The translations under genes were made by a program, and so were the position numbers. The notes under the pieces were generated by a model. The model was given only the letters and a program-made list of their open reading frames with translations, searched no databases and was not told the origin of the DNA. From Denitrobaculum tricleocarpae (GTDB lineage Bacteria; Pseudomonadota; Alphaproteobacteria; Kiloniellales; Kiloniellaceae), in NCBI RefSeq assembly GCF_007004665.1, contig NZ_ML660072.1:1-36026 (forward strand): a stretch of DNA of 36,026 nucleotides, in the 5' to 3' direction. Below, one piece after another: positions 8,487 to 16,237 of this stretch (its first letter is position 1; the number at the start of each line of letters is the position of its first letter).

Positions 8487-8705
8487 ATGAAAAAAGTACT
8501 TGGAGTTGCTCTCATCTCTCTCTTCGCCTCGTCGGCTGCCTATGCGGCAACTTTCGCGGAAGCCGATGCCGATGCAAGCGGCGCCGTCAGCGCCGAAGAA
8601 GCTGCATCCATCATGCCGAACCTGACGGAAGACATTTTCAAGGCTGCCGATGCTGACGGCAGCGGTGACCTCAGCGAAGCCGAATTTTCGACGATCCCGC
8701 AGTAA
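8487..8705 (+). CDS. Small secreted EF-hand protein
   Basis: This 72-aa protein has a Sec signal peptide (MKKVLGVALISLFASSAAYA, cleavage after Ala20). The mature part holds two EF-hand-like calcium loops, DADASGAVSAEE (about 27-38) and DADGSGDLSEAE (about 55-66). Each has acidic residues at loop positions 1 and 3, Gly at 6 and Glu at 12. An AGGAAG ribosome binding site lies about 10 bases before the ATG. It is predicted to bind calcium in the periplasm or outside the cell. It is transcribed alone, with no obvious partner. The compact mature chain suggests a buffer or a sensor rather than an enzyme. Confidence 0.8.
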   Translation: MKKVLGVALISLFASSAAYAATFAEADADASGAVSAEEAASIMPNLTEDIFKAADADGSGDLSEAEFSTIPQ

Positions 8706-9093
8706 CGATCGGTAATGATCAGTCATCCTCTGTGATGATCCGTCGTAAATGACGCAAAGCTGATTGAATGGGCGGACATCCGGGTTCACTCTGGCTTCCC
8801 AACAGGGTCCCTCGGATGTTCGCTCATCGGTCCTTCGCGCGTTGATCTGGGGTCTGGGGTCTGCCGCAATATCCCGATCCCTACAGACCTTAAATCTCAT
8901 GGGTTCCGCTGACGGTAGGTCGGTGTCAGATCCTGTTTGCTGTCTGTCACCGCCGGACACCAGAGATGGCCCCGCGCGCAATCGCAACCTCCTGCATCAG
9001 GACTCCCGAATCAGGATGGCCGCATCAGGGCTCCCGAATCAGGATGGCCGCAACACCTCCCGCGCCATCTGTCACGACCCTGACGCCTCTGCG
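8706..9093. other. Intergenic region with a tandem 22-bp repeat
   Basis: No gene was recognised. The notable feature is a perfect 22-base direct repeat (starting CTCCCGAATCAGG and ending GGCCGCA) at 9003-9024 and 9031-9052, with a 28-base period. Open frames on both strands look like chance. Confidence 0.5.
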
Positions 9094-9198
9094 TCACTCG
9101 TCCCGCCACATGCCGTAGACCGCAAGCGTCGCGATGCCGACGACGATCAGCACAAGGCTTCCGATGACCACGCCGGTGACAAAACCAGACTCAAACAT
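9094..9198 (-). CDS. 34-aa single-pass membrane peptide
   Basis: This short frame begins MFESGFVTGVVIGSLVLIVV and ends YGMWRDE. One hydrophobic helix spans about residues 6-28, with a charged C-terminal tail. A GGGAGG ribosome binding site sits about 9-12 bases upstream of the ATG. The clean architecture, the ribosome binding site and the isolation between genes support a real small membrane protein, but I do not recognise a family. It may be a regulatory or assembly peptide. Confidence 0.5.
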   Translation of the reverse strand: MFESGFVTGVVIGSLVLIVVGIATLAVYGMWRDE

Positions 9199-9293
9199 GA
9201 CTCGCTGCCCTCCCAGGGCGTCGTTGCACAGCTTAATCCGGGGCGGACCACAAAGTCCGCGTCAGTCCCCAGCGGGACAGATCCCGGAGCCAA

Positions 9294-9399
9294 CTGCGTT
9301 TGATCAGCTTCAAACTTCACGGTCTCTCGCTCAGCAGGTTGCGGGCCCCGAACGCAGATTCCGACATAGCGCGATTTAGTAAAGCGCATCCCGCTCTAA
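9294..9399. repeat. Palindromic repeat family P, copy A (diverged)
   Basis: This block shares tgcgttt.atcagc.tcaaac, then ctctcg.tcagc, gaacgcagatt and a closing cgctcta with the copies at 23611, 33521 and 35781. It is the least similar of the four. Confidence 0.55.
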
Positions 9400-9681
9400 C
9401 CGCAAGTTGTACCCCCTTTTAAAGCTGTGATCCCGTTTAAAAGCGGTAAAGCCACTTAAAAGACACGCCTCTTCTCCGGCCCGCGCCGGCTCCAGCCGCC
9501 CTAACCGCCGCGGGGCCGGGGAGCGAAGGGGGGCAGGACGCGTGGCGCGCGATGGCTAGCTTGAGACGGCTGGAGTGCGAAGGCTGTGGCGGGCCGGGGC
9601 GGGGCCGGATGAGGTGGTGCGCGAGGGGTGGGGCGACGTGGTCGACGGTAGGGTCCGCATCCCTTCTTGCGTTTCGAAAAT

Positions 9682-9699
9682 GATACGTTATAACGTTGC
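9682..9699. promoter_or_regulatory. Zur box upstream of folE operon
   Basis: The sequence GATACGTTATAACGTTGC has a perfect 12-base palindromic core (ACGTTATAACGT) and matches the proteobacterial Zur operator pattern centred on GTTATAAC. It lies 69 bases before the folE ATG. The downstream genes (COG0523 GTPase, DUF1826) are classic Zur targets, so zinc-dependent repression is expected. Confidence 0.75.
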
Positions 9700-9767
9700 T
9701 TCTTTAGGAATCAAGATGGCCGGGAGCCCGCCAGAGCCGAGGCCCGGCCGCAGGAAAGAGTGTGAAA

Positions 9768-10496
9768 ATGGATACAGCCGTGGCCGGAAAGCGGCCCCCA
9801 GAACCTGTAACACCAGAATCTGAGTCAGCGGAGTCTGGATCCGCAGAGTCTGGATCCGCAGAGTCTGGCCGTCCACAGCCGGTCGAGCGGCGACGGCCCA
9901 GCCGGACGGACGCGGAGGCGGCGGTCCGCACCCTGATCGAATGGGCCGGCGACGACCCGGACCGGGAAGGGCTGGTCGGCACGCCGGGGCGGGTCGTGCG
10001 GGCCTATGAAGAGTTCTTCGCGGGCTACAGCGAAGACCCGGCCGCCCTGCTGGCCACCACCTTCGAGGAAGGGGTGACCTATGACGAGATGGTGGTGTTG
10101 CGGGACATTCGCCTGGAGTCTCACTGCGAGCACCATATCGTCCCCATTCTCGGCAAGGTGCACATCGGCTACCTGCCCGCCGGGCGGGTCGTCGGCATTT
10201 CCAAGCTCGCGCGCCTGGTCGAGGTCTTCGCCAAGCGCCTGCAGATCCAAGAGGCGCTGACCGCCCAGATCGCCGACAGCCTGCAGGAGGTGCTCAAGCC
10301 GCTGGGCGTCGGCGTCGTGATCGAGGCGGCGCACCAGTGCATGACCACGCGCGGCGTGCGCAAGCCGGGGGTCAGCATGGTGACCAGCCGCATGCTCGGG
10401 TCCTTCCGCGACGACCCGGCCACCCGCCGGGAATTCCTCTCCATGATCGGCGGGTCCATGATCAGCGGGCAGGGGAGCGCGTTGCATGAAGCCTGA
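9768..10496 (+). CDS. folE: GTP cyclohydrolase I (FolE, type IA)
   Basis: This 242-aa enzyme converts GTP to 7,8-dihydroneopterin triphosphate, the first step of folate synthesis. The catalytic core spans about 45-225: [15 protein letters not shown], the zinc ligands in SHCEHH (Cys120 and His123) and HQCMTTRG (Cys191), and [15 protein letters not shown]. The zinc site looks intact, so this is the zinc-dependent type. The ATG at 9768 follows AGGAAAG by 9 bases; an upstream GTG at 9762 is too close to the binding site. The first 40 residues are an atypical Ser/Glu/Gly tail encoded by a 15-base tandem repeat (ESGSA units at 9831-9869). It is the first gene of the Zur-box operon and overlaps hisI by 11 bases. 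Confidence 0.93.
   Translation: MDTAVAGKRPPEPVTPESESAESGSAESGSAESGRPQPVERRRPSRTDAEAAVRTLIEWAGDDPDREGLVGTPGRVVRAYEEFFAGYSEDPAALLATTFEEGVTYDEMVVLRDIRLESHCEHHIVPILGKVHIGYLPAGRVVGISKLARLVEVFAKRLQIQEALTAQIADSLQEVLKPLGVGVVIEAAHQCMTTRGVRKPGVSMVTSRMLGSFRDDPATRREFLSMIGGSMISGQGSALHEA
9831..9869 (+). repeat. 15-bp tandem repeat inside folE
   Basis: The unit gagtctggatccgca is present 2.6 times with no mismatch and encodes ESGSA repeats in the FolE N-terminal tail. It stays in frame, so copy-number change would only alter tail length. Confidence 0.85.
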
Positions 10497-11082
10497 CCAG
10501 AACGGCCCTAAACCTTCGGGGGCGTCGGCGGTTTCGGGAGGCTCGGCGGTTCCGGGAGGCTCGGGGGCCTTCGCGGCGCGCCTCTCCGTCGAGCAGGTCG
10601 AGGAAGGCTTCGCCCTGGCCCCGAAGTTCGACGCGGAGGGACTGATCCCCTGCATCACGACCGACGCCGCTACGGGCGAGGTCCTGATGCTCGGCTACAT
10701 GAACGGCGCGGCCCTGGAGAAGACCATCGCGACCGGCGAGGCACACTACTGGAGCCGAAGCCGCCAGTGCCTCTGGCGCAAGGGCGCGACCAGCGGCCTC
10801 GCGCAGAAGGTCGAGGAGATGCGCGTCGACGACGATCAGGACGCCATCTGGCTGCGCGTCCGGGTCGCCGGTTCCGGGGCAAGCTGCCACGTCGGATACC
10901 GCTCCTGCTTTTACCGCTCGGTCGAGCTCGGCGGCCAATCCGGCAGTCTGGCGGGTGACTCGCCGGGCATCTCTTCGGGCATCTCCCCGGGCGGACCTGC
11001 GCGGCTCCGTCTGGAAGAGTCCCGGAAGACCTTCGATCCGAAGGCCGTCTATGGCGATGCGCCCAACCCCACCCAGCTTTGA
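10486..11082 (+). CDS. hisI: Phosphoribosyl-AMP cyclohydrolase (HisI)
   Basis: This 198-aa protein opens the purine ring of phosphoribosyl-AMP in histidine synthesis. Core motifs are [35 protein letters not shown] and [11 protein letters not shown] (Cys134, Cys141). In many HisI proteins the acidic motif reads D-C-D-x-D and its cysteine is a zinc ligand; here that position is Asp116. The last residues, [16 protein letters not shown], are a normal alphaproteobacterial HisI tail. A Gly/Ser-rich N-terminal extension (1-30) and an SGISPG insert (about 155-165) arise from short DNA repeats. The gene overlaps folE by 11 bases and is in the Zur-box operon. Whether it is the only HisI or a zinc-sparing paralogue cannot be told here. 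Confidence 0.92.
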   Translation: MKPDQNGPKPSGASAVSGGSAVPGGSGAFAARLSVEQVEEGFALAPKFDAEGLIPCITTDAATGEVLMLGYMNGAALEKTIATGEAHYWSRSRQCLWRKGATSGLAQKVEEMRVDDDQDAIWLRVRVAGSGASCHVGYRSCFYRSVELGGQSGSLAGDSPGISSGISPGGPARLRLEESRKTFDPKAVYGDAPNPTQL

Positions 11083-11096
11083 GAGGAGCGCGCCCT

Positions 11097-11456
11097 ATGT
11101 CCGATCAATCAGGAGCGCCCGGCCAACCAGGAGCACCCGACCGCACGGGGGTCGAGAGCCTGCTCGAGCCCCTCGATGAGGTCTCCGACGACCACTTGCC
11201 GCCGCGCTTTTCGGATGCCCTGACGGAGCTGCGCGCGGCGATCGCACGCTGCCATACGGCGGGCATTCCCGAAGATACCACGCTCGCCGCCTTGCTGGTG
11301 GAGACCATGCCGCGTCTGGTCGAGGCCTATGGCGCGGACGGCGCGGCGGCCATGCTGGGCGAGCTTGCCCAGGAGATATCGGATGCGGACGGGGCGCCGC
11401 AGGCCCGTAAAGCCGAAACTCATGATGCCAAGAGGAAAGCCGCTGTCCATGACTGA
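11097..11456 (+). CDS. Small hypothetical protein in zinc operon
   Basis: This 119-aa protein is unrecognised. It has a disordered Gly/Pro/Ala N-terminus ([12 protein letters not shown]) and then a predicted helical domain (about 30-105: [38 protein letters not shown]). There is no signal peptide or metal-binding motif beyond one Cys-His pair. The ATG at 11097 follows a GAGAGGAG ribosome binding site. It overlaps the zigA start by 8 bases, so it is translationally coupled to the metallochaperone. Position suggests a role in zinc limitation, but that is context only. Confidence 0.75.
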   Translation: MSDQSGAPGQPGAPDRTGVESLLEPLDEVSDDHLPPRFSDALTELRAAIARCHTAGIPEDTTLAALLVETMPRLVEAYGADGAAAMLGELAQEISDADGAPQARKAETHDAKRKAAVHD

Positions 11457-12678
11457 AACTCTCGCTTCCGCCCAGCTTCCCGTGACGGTCCTCTCCGGCT
11501 TCCTCGGTGCCGGCAAGACCACCCTGATGAACCACATCCTCAACAACCGCGAAGGCAAGCGTGTCGCGGTCATCGTCAACGACATGAGCGAGGTGAACAT
11601 CGACGCCGATCTCATCCGTGACGGTGGCGCCGATCTGAGCCGTACCGAAGAGACGCTGGTTGAAATGACCAACGGCTGCATCTGCTGCACCCTGCGCGAC
11701 GACCTGCTCCAGGAGGTGCGCCGGCTGGCGCAAGACGGCCGGTTCGACTACCTCCTGATCGAATCGACCGGCATTTCCGAGCCATTGCCCGTGGCCGCCA
11801 CCTTCAACTTCCGCGATGAAGAGGGCGAAAGCCTGGAAGATGTCTCGCGCCTCGATACCATGGTGACCGTGGTGGATGCCGCCAACCTTCTGCGCGACTA
11901 TGCGTCGACGGATTTCCTCAAGGACCGGGGCGAGGCGCTGGGCGCGGAAGACGATCGCACGCTGGTCAACCTGCTGGTCGATCAGATCGAATTTGCCGAC
12001 GTCATCATCCTGAACAAGCTCGATGCGGCCTCGCCGGACCAGCTCGATGCCGCGCGCAAGATTATCCGCTCGCTCAATCCAGACGCGGAGCTGATCGAGA
12101 CGAATATGTCGCGCGTGCCGCTGGACAAGGTTCTGAACACCGGCCGTTTCGATCACGAGAAGGCGGAGGAGCATCCGCTCTGGTTCAAGGAGCTCTACGG
12201 CTTCGCGGACCACGCGCCCGAGACGGAGGAATACGGCGTGCGCAGCTTTGTGTACCGGACGCGGCGTCCGTTCCATCCGGAAAAGTTCTACTCTTTCCTC
12301 AACAGCGGCTGGCCGGGCGTCATCCGCGCCAAGGGACACTTCTGGCTCGCCACCCGTCCGGAATGGGTCGGCGAACTGAGCCAGGCCGGCGCGCTCGTAC
12401 GTCATGAAGCCATGGGCTTCTGGTGGGCAAATGTGCCCAAGGAACGCTGGCCCGATATTCCCGAGTGGCGCGAGCACATTGCAAACGCCTGGGACCCCGT
12501 CTACGGAGACCGGCGCCAGGAGATCGTCTTCATCGGGACCGATATGGACGAGGCCGCACTCCGCCGCCGCCTCGATGACTGCCTTGTCGGCGATGCTGAC
12601 GCCATGACGCTGGAGACCGCTGCCTGGAAAGATCTGAAAGATCCCTTCCCGGTCTGGAAGCGGGGAGTGCCGTCATGA
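11449..12678 (+). CDS. zigA: COG0523 zinc metallochaperone GTPase (ZigA-like)
   Basis: This 409-aa G3E-family GTPase of the CobW/COG0523 group is predicted to load zinc into client enzymes when zinc is scarce. Visible motifs are the P-loop [10 protein letters not shown] (17-26), the metal site GCICC (76-80), ESTGISEP (105-112) and NKLD, with a CobW C-terminal domain from about 250 to 375. The N-terminus ([20 protein letters not shown] and [20 protein letters not shown]) is characteristic of the ZigA subgroup. The ATG at 11449 has AGAGGAAA about 10 bases upstream, so the long upstream extension of the frame is rejected. It sits between two coupled genes and ends with an ATGA overlap into the DUF1826 gene. 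Confidence 0.92.
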   Translation: MTETLASAQLPVTVLSGFLGAGKTTLMNHILNNREGKRVAVIVNDMSEVNIDADLIRDGGADLSRTEETLVEMTNGCICCTLRDDLLQEVRRLAQDGRFDYLLIESTGISEPLPVAATFNFRDEEGESLEDVSRLDTMVTVVDAANLLRDYASTDFLKDRGEALGAEDDRTLVNLLVDQIEFADVIILNKLDAASPDQLDAARKIIRSLNPDAELIETNMSRVPLDKVLNTGRFDHEKAEEHPLWFKELYGFADHAPETEEYGVRSFVYRTRRPFHPEKFYSFLNSGWPGVIRAKGHFWLATRPEWVGELSQAGALVRHEAMGFWWANVPKERWPDIPEWREHIANAWDPVYGDRRQEIVFIGTDMDEAALRRRLDDCLVGDADAMTLETAAWKDLKDPFPVWKRGVPS

Positions 12679-13373
12679 GCGCGCCGGTGCCATCCCTCGA
12701 GAGTGAAGCAAGCGGGCAAGGCGCCTCGGCGGCCAAAACCGAGACAGGCATAGAGACCTGCGGCGGGCTGGCGGGCCTCGCGGCCATCAACAGGCCTGAT
12801 AGGGACCTGGTGATCTGGGCGCGCGCGCTTCCGCTGTGCCTGACGGCCTGGCTCGAAGGCCTGGAGGCGTCGTGTCTGCCCGACCTGCGTGTTCTTGTCC
12901 GCCCCGGTGATTTCCGGGCCGCCGTCGAGCCGCAACTGGACGGCTGCGGCATGCCGCCAGGCGACATGCGGGATCTGCTGATCGGGGATGCCGACGCGCT
13001 CGTCGCGGCCTTTTCCCAGGTGACCGGGAGCGACCTCGTCGATGTCCGGCTGGAGCGCGTCAGCCACGATGCCTGCTGGAAGTTTCACCGCGACAGCGTG
13101 GAGGCCCGCCTGGTGACGACCTACCGTGGGCCCGGGACCGAGTGGGTCCGGCCGGGCCAGGCGGAGCAGGCCTTGCAGGAACAGAAGCAATTCAAAGGAC
13201 CGCTGGAGCAGTTGCGCCTGCACGAGGTGGCAGTTTTCAAGGGCAGCCGCGCGGGGACGGGCAGGGGCATCGTTCACCGCTCGCCGCCGGTCGCAGGCAC
13301 CGGTCAGACACGCTTGCTGCTCTGCCTCAACAGGCCGTCCCACGTCTCGCCGGAGCCCTGGCCGCAGGCGTGA
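12675..13373 (+). CDS. DUF1826 family protein (zinc-limitation operon)
   Basis: This 232-aa protein carries the DUF1826 signature [13 protein letters not shown] followed by [13 protein letters not shown] (about 128-158), where Cys, His and Asp could bind metal. Its ATG overlaps the zigA stop as ATGA. DUF1826 genes repeatedly sit beside COG0523 chaperones in Zur regulons (for example in pseudomonads), so a part in zinc homeostasis is supported by neighbourhood. The biochemical activity is unknown. The first 35 residues are low-complexity and probably disordered. It is the last gene of the operon. Confidence 0.85.
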   Translation: MSAPVPSLESEASGQGASAAKTETGIETCGGLAGLAAINRPDRDLVIWARALPLCLTAWLEGLEASCLPDLRVLVRPGDFRAAVEPQLDGCGMPPGDMRDLLIGDADALVAAFSQVTGSDLVDVRLERVSHDACWKFHRDSVEARLVTTYRGPGTEWVRPGQAEQALQEQKQFKGPLEQLRLHEVAVFKGSRAGTGRGIVHRSPPVAGTGQTRLLLCLNRPSHVSPEPWPQA

Positions 13374-13760
13374 TTGAGGCCGGGTTGCGGTCATAAGGAC
13401 CGAACTGACCGGGGGCGCTCAATCGGATTCCGTCATGACGTCCAGCCTTGTAGCCGGCCGGTTTCCGGATCCGCCTTTCTCCGAGCTCCGGGCATCCGAG
13501 TTCCGGGCGGCTTGAGAGAGAACGGGCGGGACCAGGGAAAAGGCGCCACGCACCTGTGCATGGCGCGTTACATTGCAGTCTCCAGCCGACCCGAACGCGT
13601 TGTGCTCTGCAAACAATGCCTTGGGTCGGTTGGAGAAGACGTTTCTGTCATTGAATGCGACACGCAGGGGACCAACAGAGAGGGCCATCCCACTTTAAGT
13701 GAGACGGCCCTCTGTTCGGACGTGACAGGTCTGCAAATTCTAAGACCGCTCCGGGTCGCG
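13374..13760. other. Convergent intergenic region
   Basis: The region lies between the end of the zinc operon and the end of a PEP-CTERM gene read from the other strand. No gene is supported. Its main content is the hairpin at 13674-13716. Confidence 0.5.
13674..13716. terminator. Hairpin between convergent genes
   Basis: AACAGAG(AG)GGCC pairs with GGCCCTCTGTT around a loop that itself contains CACTT/AAGTG. It lies between two convergent genes and could stop transcription from both sides, but no strong T-run follows, so the terminator call is tentative. Confidence 0.5.
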
Positions 13761-14516
13761 TCAGGCCGCTTTGCGGCGCCGGAGCATGCCGAGACCCAGC
13801 AGCCCGAGGCCGAGGAGGGCGAGCGTGCCGGGTTCGGATACGGCGACGGGGTCGACGGCCAGGCCGCCCGCCGTGCGGATGTTATCGAAGCTGTAAAAGC
13901 TGTACCGCCTGCTGTTTCCGACCTGAGTTCCCTTATTCAGAAAAGAAACCGAGAGGATGCCGAGCGGATCGAAGAAACCGAGAAAATTGAGCTTGTCCAT
14001 AACCAGGCCGGTGATCTCCAGGGTTCCGCTTCCTCCGGTCACAGTAATGTCGAAGGGATTGTCCGTGCGGGACTCCATGGACAGCTCCGCAGCCCAGAAC
14101 TGAGTCCCCGCCGGCAGCGCGGAAATTGTCTTGGTCTCCTGCGGCCGCCCTGCATCGGCCAGGCACCAGAAACTGTTCGGACAGGATCTGCCCGACCCCA
14201 CGACGATGGGGGTGCGGCCCGTGAAGGTTCCGTTCGTAAAGCTGTAAGGGTTCGGCTTTTCGCCGCTCACGCCCGTGAAGTCCTCGGTCGTGACCGTGAG
14301 CCCCTGCGTCTGTGCCGTGAACTGCGCGGCGTCGAGCTGGATGGGCGTGGCCTGCGCCGTCTGGCCGAGGGTGAAAACGCCAAGGGCGAGGGTGAGCCCG
14401 AGAGCAAGACCGGTTTTGATCCCGGCCGCGCGGTGATTTCCCCTGCGCTGACCGCCGGCCAACGTGCGTGACCCGCATCCGCTGCCCCGCAGCGATGCGC
14501 CTAAAGTTCTGAACAT
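13761..14516 (-). CDS. PEP-CTERM sorting domain protein 1
   Basis: This 251-aa exported protein has an N-terminal signal segment (about 33-56: IKTGLALGLTLALGVFTLGQ, then AQA). A beta-rich middle follows, with Cys112 and Cys118 as a possible disulphide. It ends in a PEP-CTERM tail: VSEPGTLALLGLGLLGLGML followed by RRRKAA. Such proteins are processed by an exosortase (not in this window) and are linked to extracellular polysaccharide. ATG 14516 has GGGGAAA upstream. A consensus sigma-54 promoter lies 52 bases further up. The other PEP-CTERM protein at 32623-33348 has a similar layout and the same promoter type. Confidence 0.88.
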   Translation of the reverse strand: MFRTLGASLRGSGCGSRTLAGGQRRGNHRAAGIKTGLALGLTLALGVFTLGQTAQATPIQLDAAQFTAQTQGLTVTTEDFTGVSGEKPNPYSFTNGTFTGRTPIVVGSGRSCPNSFWCLADAGRPQETKTISALPAGTQFWAAELSMESRTDNPFDITVTGGSGTLEITGLVMDKLNFLGFFDPLGILSVSFLNKGTQVGNSRRYSFYSFDNIRTAGGLAVDPVAVSEPGTLALLGLGLLGLGMLRRRKAA

Positions 14517-14568
14517 TCAAATTTCCCCGAGAGTGGATTGTTTAACGCCGATTACGAGATCTGGGTTA

Positions 14569-14584
14569 AGCAACAGACGTGCCA
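14569..14584 (-). promoter_or_regulatory. Sigma-54 promoter of PEP-CTERM gene 1
   Basis: On the minus strand the sequence reads TGGCACGTCTGTTGCT, an exact match to the -24/-12 consensus (TGGCAC, N5, TTGC with correct spacing). Initiation is expected near 14558, giving a leader of about 40 bases. PEP-CTERM genes in other bacteria are often driven by RpoN with the PrsK/PrsR two-component system, which is not present here. Confidence 0.8.
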
Positions 14585-14909
14585 GTTTGTTAAGGATTTG
14601 ATTTATATCAATAGTTGTACGATCGAGAAAAGGATTGCGCTGAAACTGTAAAACTTTCTGACGGAAAATAATCAGAGTATTTGTATTACCGCATATATTT
14701 TGCTTTTATCTATTTGATTCTGATAAAGAAAATTTTTTGAAGTATTGTAAGGTTTTTCGACGCTGATTTTCATGTAACTGTAAGTATTGTATGTAGAATT
14801 ATATTTGTATGCAGATGTGTTTTTGTGTGTCTTTCTGTGTGTGGGGCGTCCGGCGGTTCCTCCGGCGCCGACGGGGAGGCTTCCAGACGGCGGGACAGGT
14901 TACGCCTTC
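14585..14909. other. AT-rich intergenic region upstream of sigma-54 promoter
   Basis: No gene is visible. The stretch 14585-14850 is strikingly AT- and TG-rich compared with the GC-rich surroundings, and includes the palindrome TTGATTTATATCAA at 14598-14611. It probably holds activator (enhancer) and DNA-bending sites for the sigma-54 promoter. A 16-base direct repeat (agactctgtttgaccc) at 14946-14980 lies inside the end of the next gene. Confidence 0.5.
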
Positions 14910-15911
14910 TCAGCTCCTGTGGCGGCGCCGCAATTCCGCTGGCCCCCAGACTCTGTTTGACCCCCTAGACTCTGTTTGACCCGCCGAATCCGCATGATCA
15001 GCTAACCGGCGTTCCCGGGTTGCGAGATGGGCGCCGCCGACCACCAGACACGCGCCGAACGCGGTCATGGCGAGGATGGGTTCGTCCCAGGCGATAAAGC
15101 CTATGATGGCCGCGAAGACGATGGTCATGTAGCTCCAGGTATTGACTTTATCCCCTGGAGCGGCGGCGAAGGCCTTGGCGTAGAAGTACTGACCGATGAT
15201 CGTGAAGGCTGCGATGCAGAGGATGGGGATCACCTGCGCGGCGTATGGCGGGTCCCAGTCCCAGGCCCGGTTCCAGATCCAGGCCCAATCCCAGATCCAG
15301 ACAAGAGGGATGGCCGAGAGCAGCAGGGCGAAGAGCGAGAAGTAGAACATCTGCCGGACCGGCGGCTCGGTGGTCGAGAGCGACCAGATGACCAGCGCCG
15401 CCGCCGCGCCGCCCAGGGCCGCGAGAACCGCGGCGGCGTCTCCGGGCGACATGCCGGCCTGACCGGGCTGCCCGGGCTGAACGATCATCGCGACCCCGAA
15501 AAAGCTGATCAGAACGCCGAGCCAGACGTAGCGGTCCGATAAGCGGCGAAAAACGATCAGCGCCAGAACGGGCACGAAGAGCGGGCCCATGGATTGCAGG
15601 ATCACCGCATTGGCAAAGGGAATCCGCGCCAGGGCGTAGAAGTAGGTCACCAGGGCGGCAGTGGTGAAGACCGACCTTAGAAAATGCTGCGGCAGGCGCT
15701 TCGTCCCGATGCCGCCGGCGGGCGGCCGGACAAAGACCCAGGCGCACATCAGAATGAACATCCCCAGGTTCGACCAGAAGACCAGCGTAAAGACATTCAT
15801 CCCGCCCGCCGCGAAGCGCGCCGAGGTCGCCCCCAGCGCCAGCAGCAGCGCCGCGAGGATCATGTAAAGCGTGCCGAGCGCGATGTTGGTTCCTGTTTGC
15901 GGGGCTGCCAT
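14910..15911 (-). CDS. EamA/DMT-family transporter
   Basis: This 333-aa inner-membrane protein has about ten hydrophobic helices in two EamA repeats (about 10-145 and 165-300), as in drug/metabolite exporters. Motifs such as ALARIPFANAVILQSMGPLF and FFGVAMIVQPG are typical. Substrate is unknown. Two oddities are visible. Between helices 7 and 8 is a Trp-rich run (WIWDWAWIWNRAWDWD, about 204-219) encoded by imperfect repeats. The C-terminal tail runs into a 16-base DNA repeat (agactctgtttgaccc twice at 14946-14980), so the last 15-20 residues may be a recent extension. An 18-base palindrome lies 50 bases upstream. Confidence 0.88.
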   Translation of the reverse strand: MAAPQTGTNIALGTLYMILAALLLALGATSARFAAGGMNVFTLVFWSNLGMFILMCAWVFVRPPAGGIGTKRLPQHFLRSVFTTAALVTYFYALARIPFANAVILQSMGPLFVPVLALIVFRRLSDRYVWLGVLISFFGVAMIVQPGQPGQAGMSPGDAAAVLAALGGAAAALVIWSLSTTEPPVRQMFYFSLFALLLSAIPLVWIWDWAWIWNRAWDWDPPYAAQVIPILCIAAFTIIGQYFYAKAFAAAPGDKVNTWSYMTIVFAAIIGFIAWDEPILAMTAFGACLVVGGAHLATRERRLADHADSAGQTESRGSNRVWGPAELRRRHRS

Positions 15912-15961
15912 GAGGGCCTGTCGTTGTTTCTCGGTGTTTGCGAGAAGCTACCGGAGGGGCG

Positions 15962-15979
15962 CTGACAGCGTGCTGTCAG
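15962..15979. promoter_or_regulatory. Palindrome upstream of EamA gene, candidate operator
   Basis: CTGACAGC-gt-GCTGTCAG is a perfect inverted repeat with 8-base arms, 51 bases upstream of the transporter ATG. The spacing and symmetry suit a dimeric repressor site; the regulator is unknown. The rest of 15912-16237 shows nothing clear beyond short REP-like pieces (gacctgaccccgg at 16033). Confidence 0.45.
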
Positions 15980-16237
15980 GAGTGTGGTGGGAGGTTTTGG
16001 GAGACCTTATCTTGCCGGACGCACAGTTTCCGACCTGACCCCGGACAGCAGACTCCGGACACTGTGTTTCGGTTGGGAGGAGTTGGAAAGCCAAGCGCTC
16101 CAGTCGCCAAGCGCCTGGCAAGTCTCACGTCTTCGTGATTGATGACGCCCTTCAACACTACAACCGAGAGGACCAGCTCTGTGCGAGTGGCAGGCGCTTG
16201 CGTCCGGATTCCAATTCACAGAATAGAGGCGAAGACC

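Noticed and set aside
8343-8987. 214-codon minus-strand frame covering the EF-hand gene
   Set aside because: The plus-strand EF-hand protein has a signal peptide, calcium loops and a ribosome binding site, while the antisense frame has none of these.
9003-9052. CRISPR-like repeats
   Set aside because: Only two copies of a 22-base repeat with a 6-base gap are present and there are no cas genes; this is a simple tandem duplication.
11095-12477. 460-codon minus-strand frame opposite zigA
   Set aside because: zigA has all G3E motifs, a ribosome binding site and coupled neighbours; the antisense product is unfamily-like.
13374-14471. 365-codon plus-strand frame opposite PEP-CTERM gene 1
   Set aside because: The minus strand has a signal sequence, PEP-CTERM tail and sigma-54 promoter; the plus frame has low-complexity composition.
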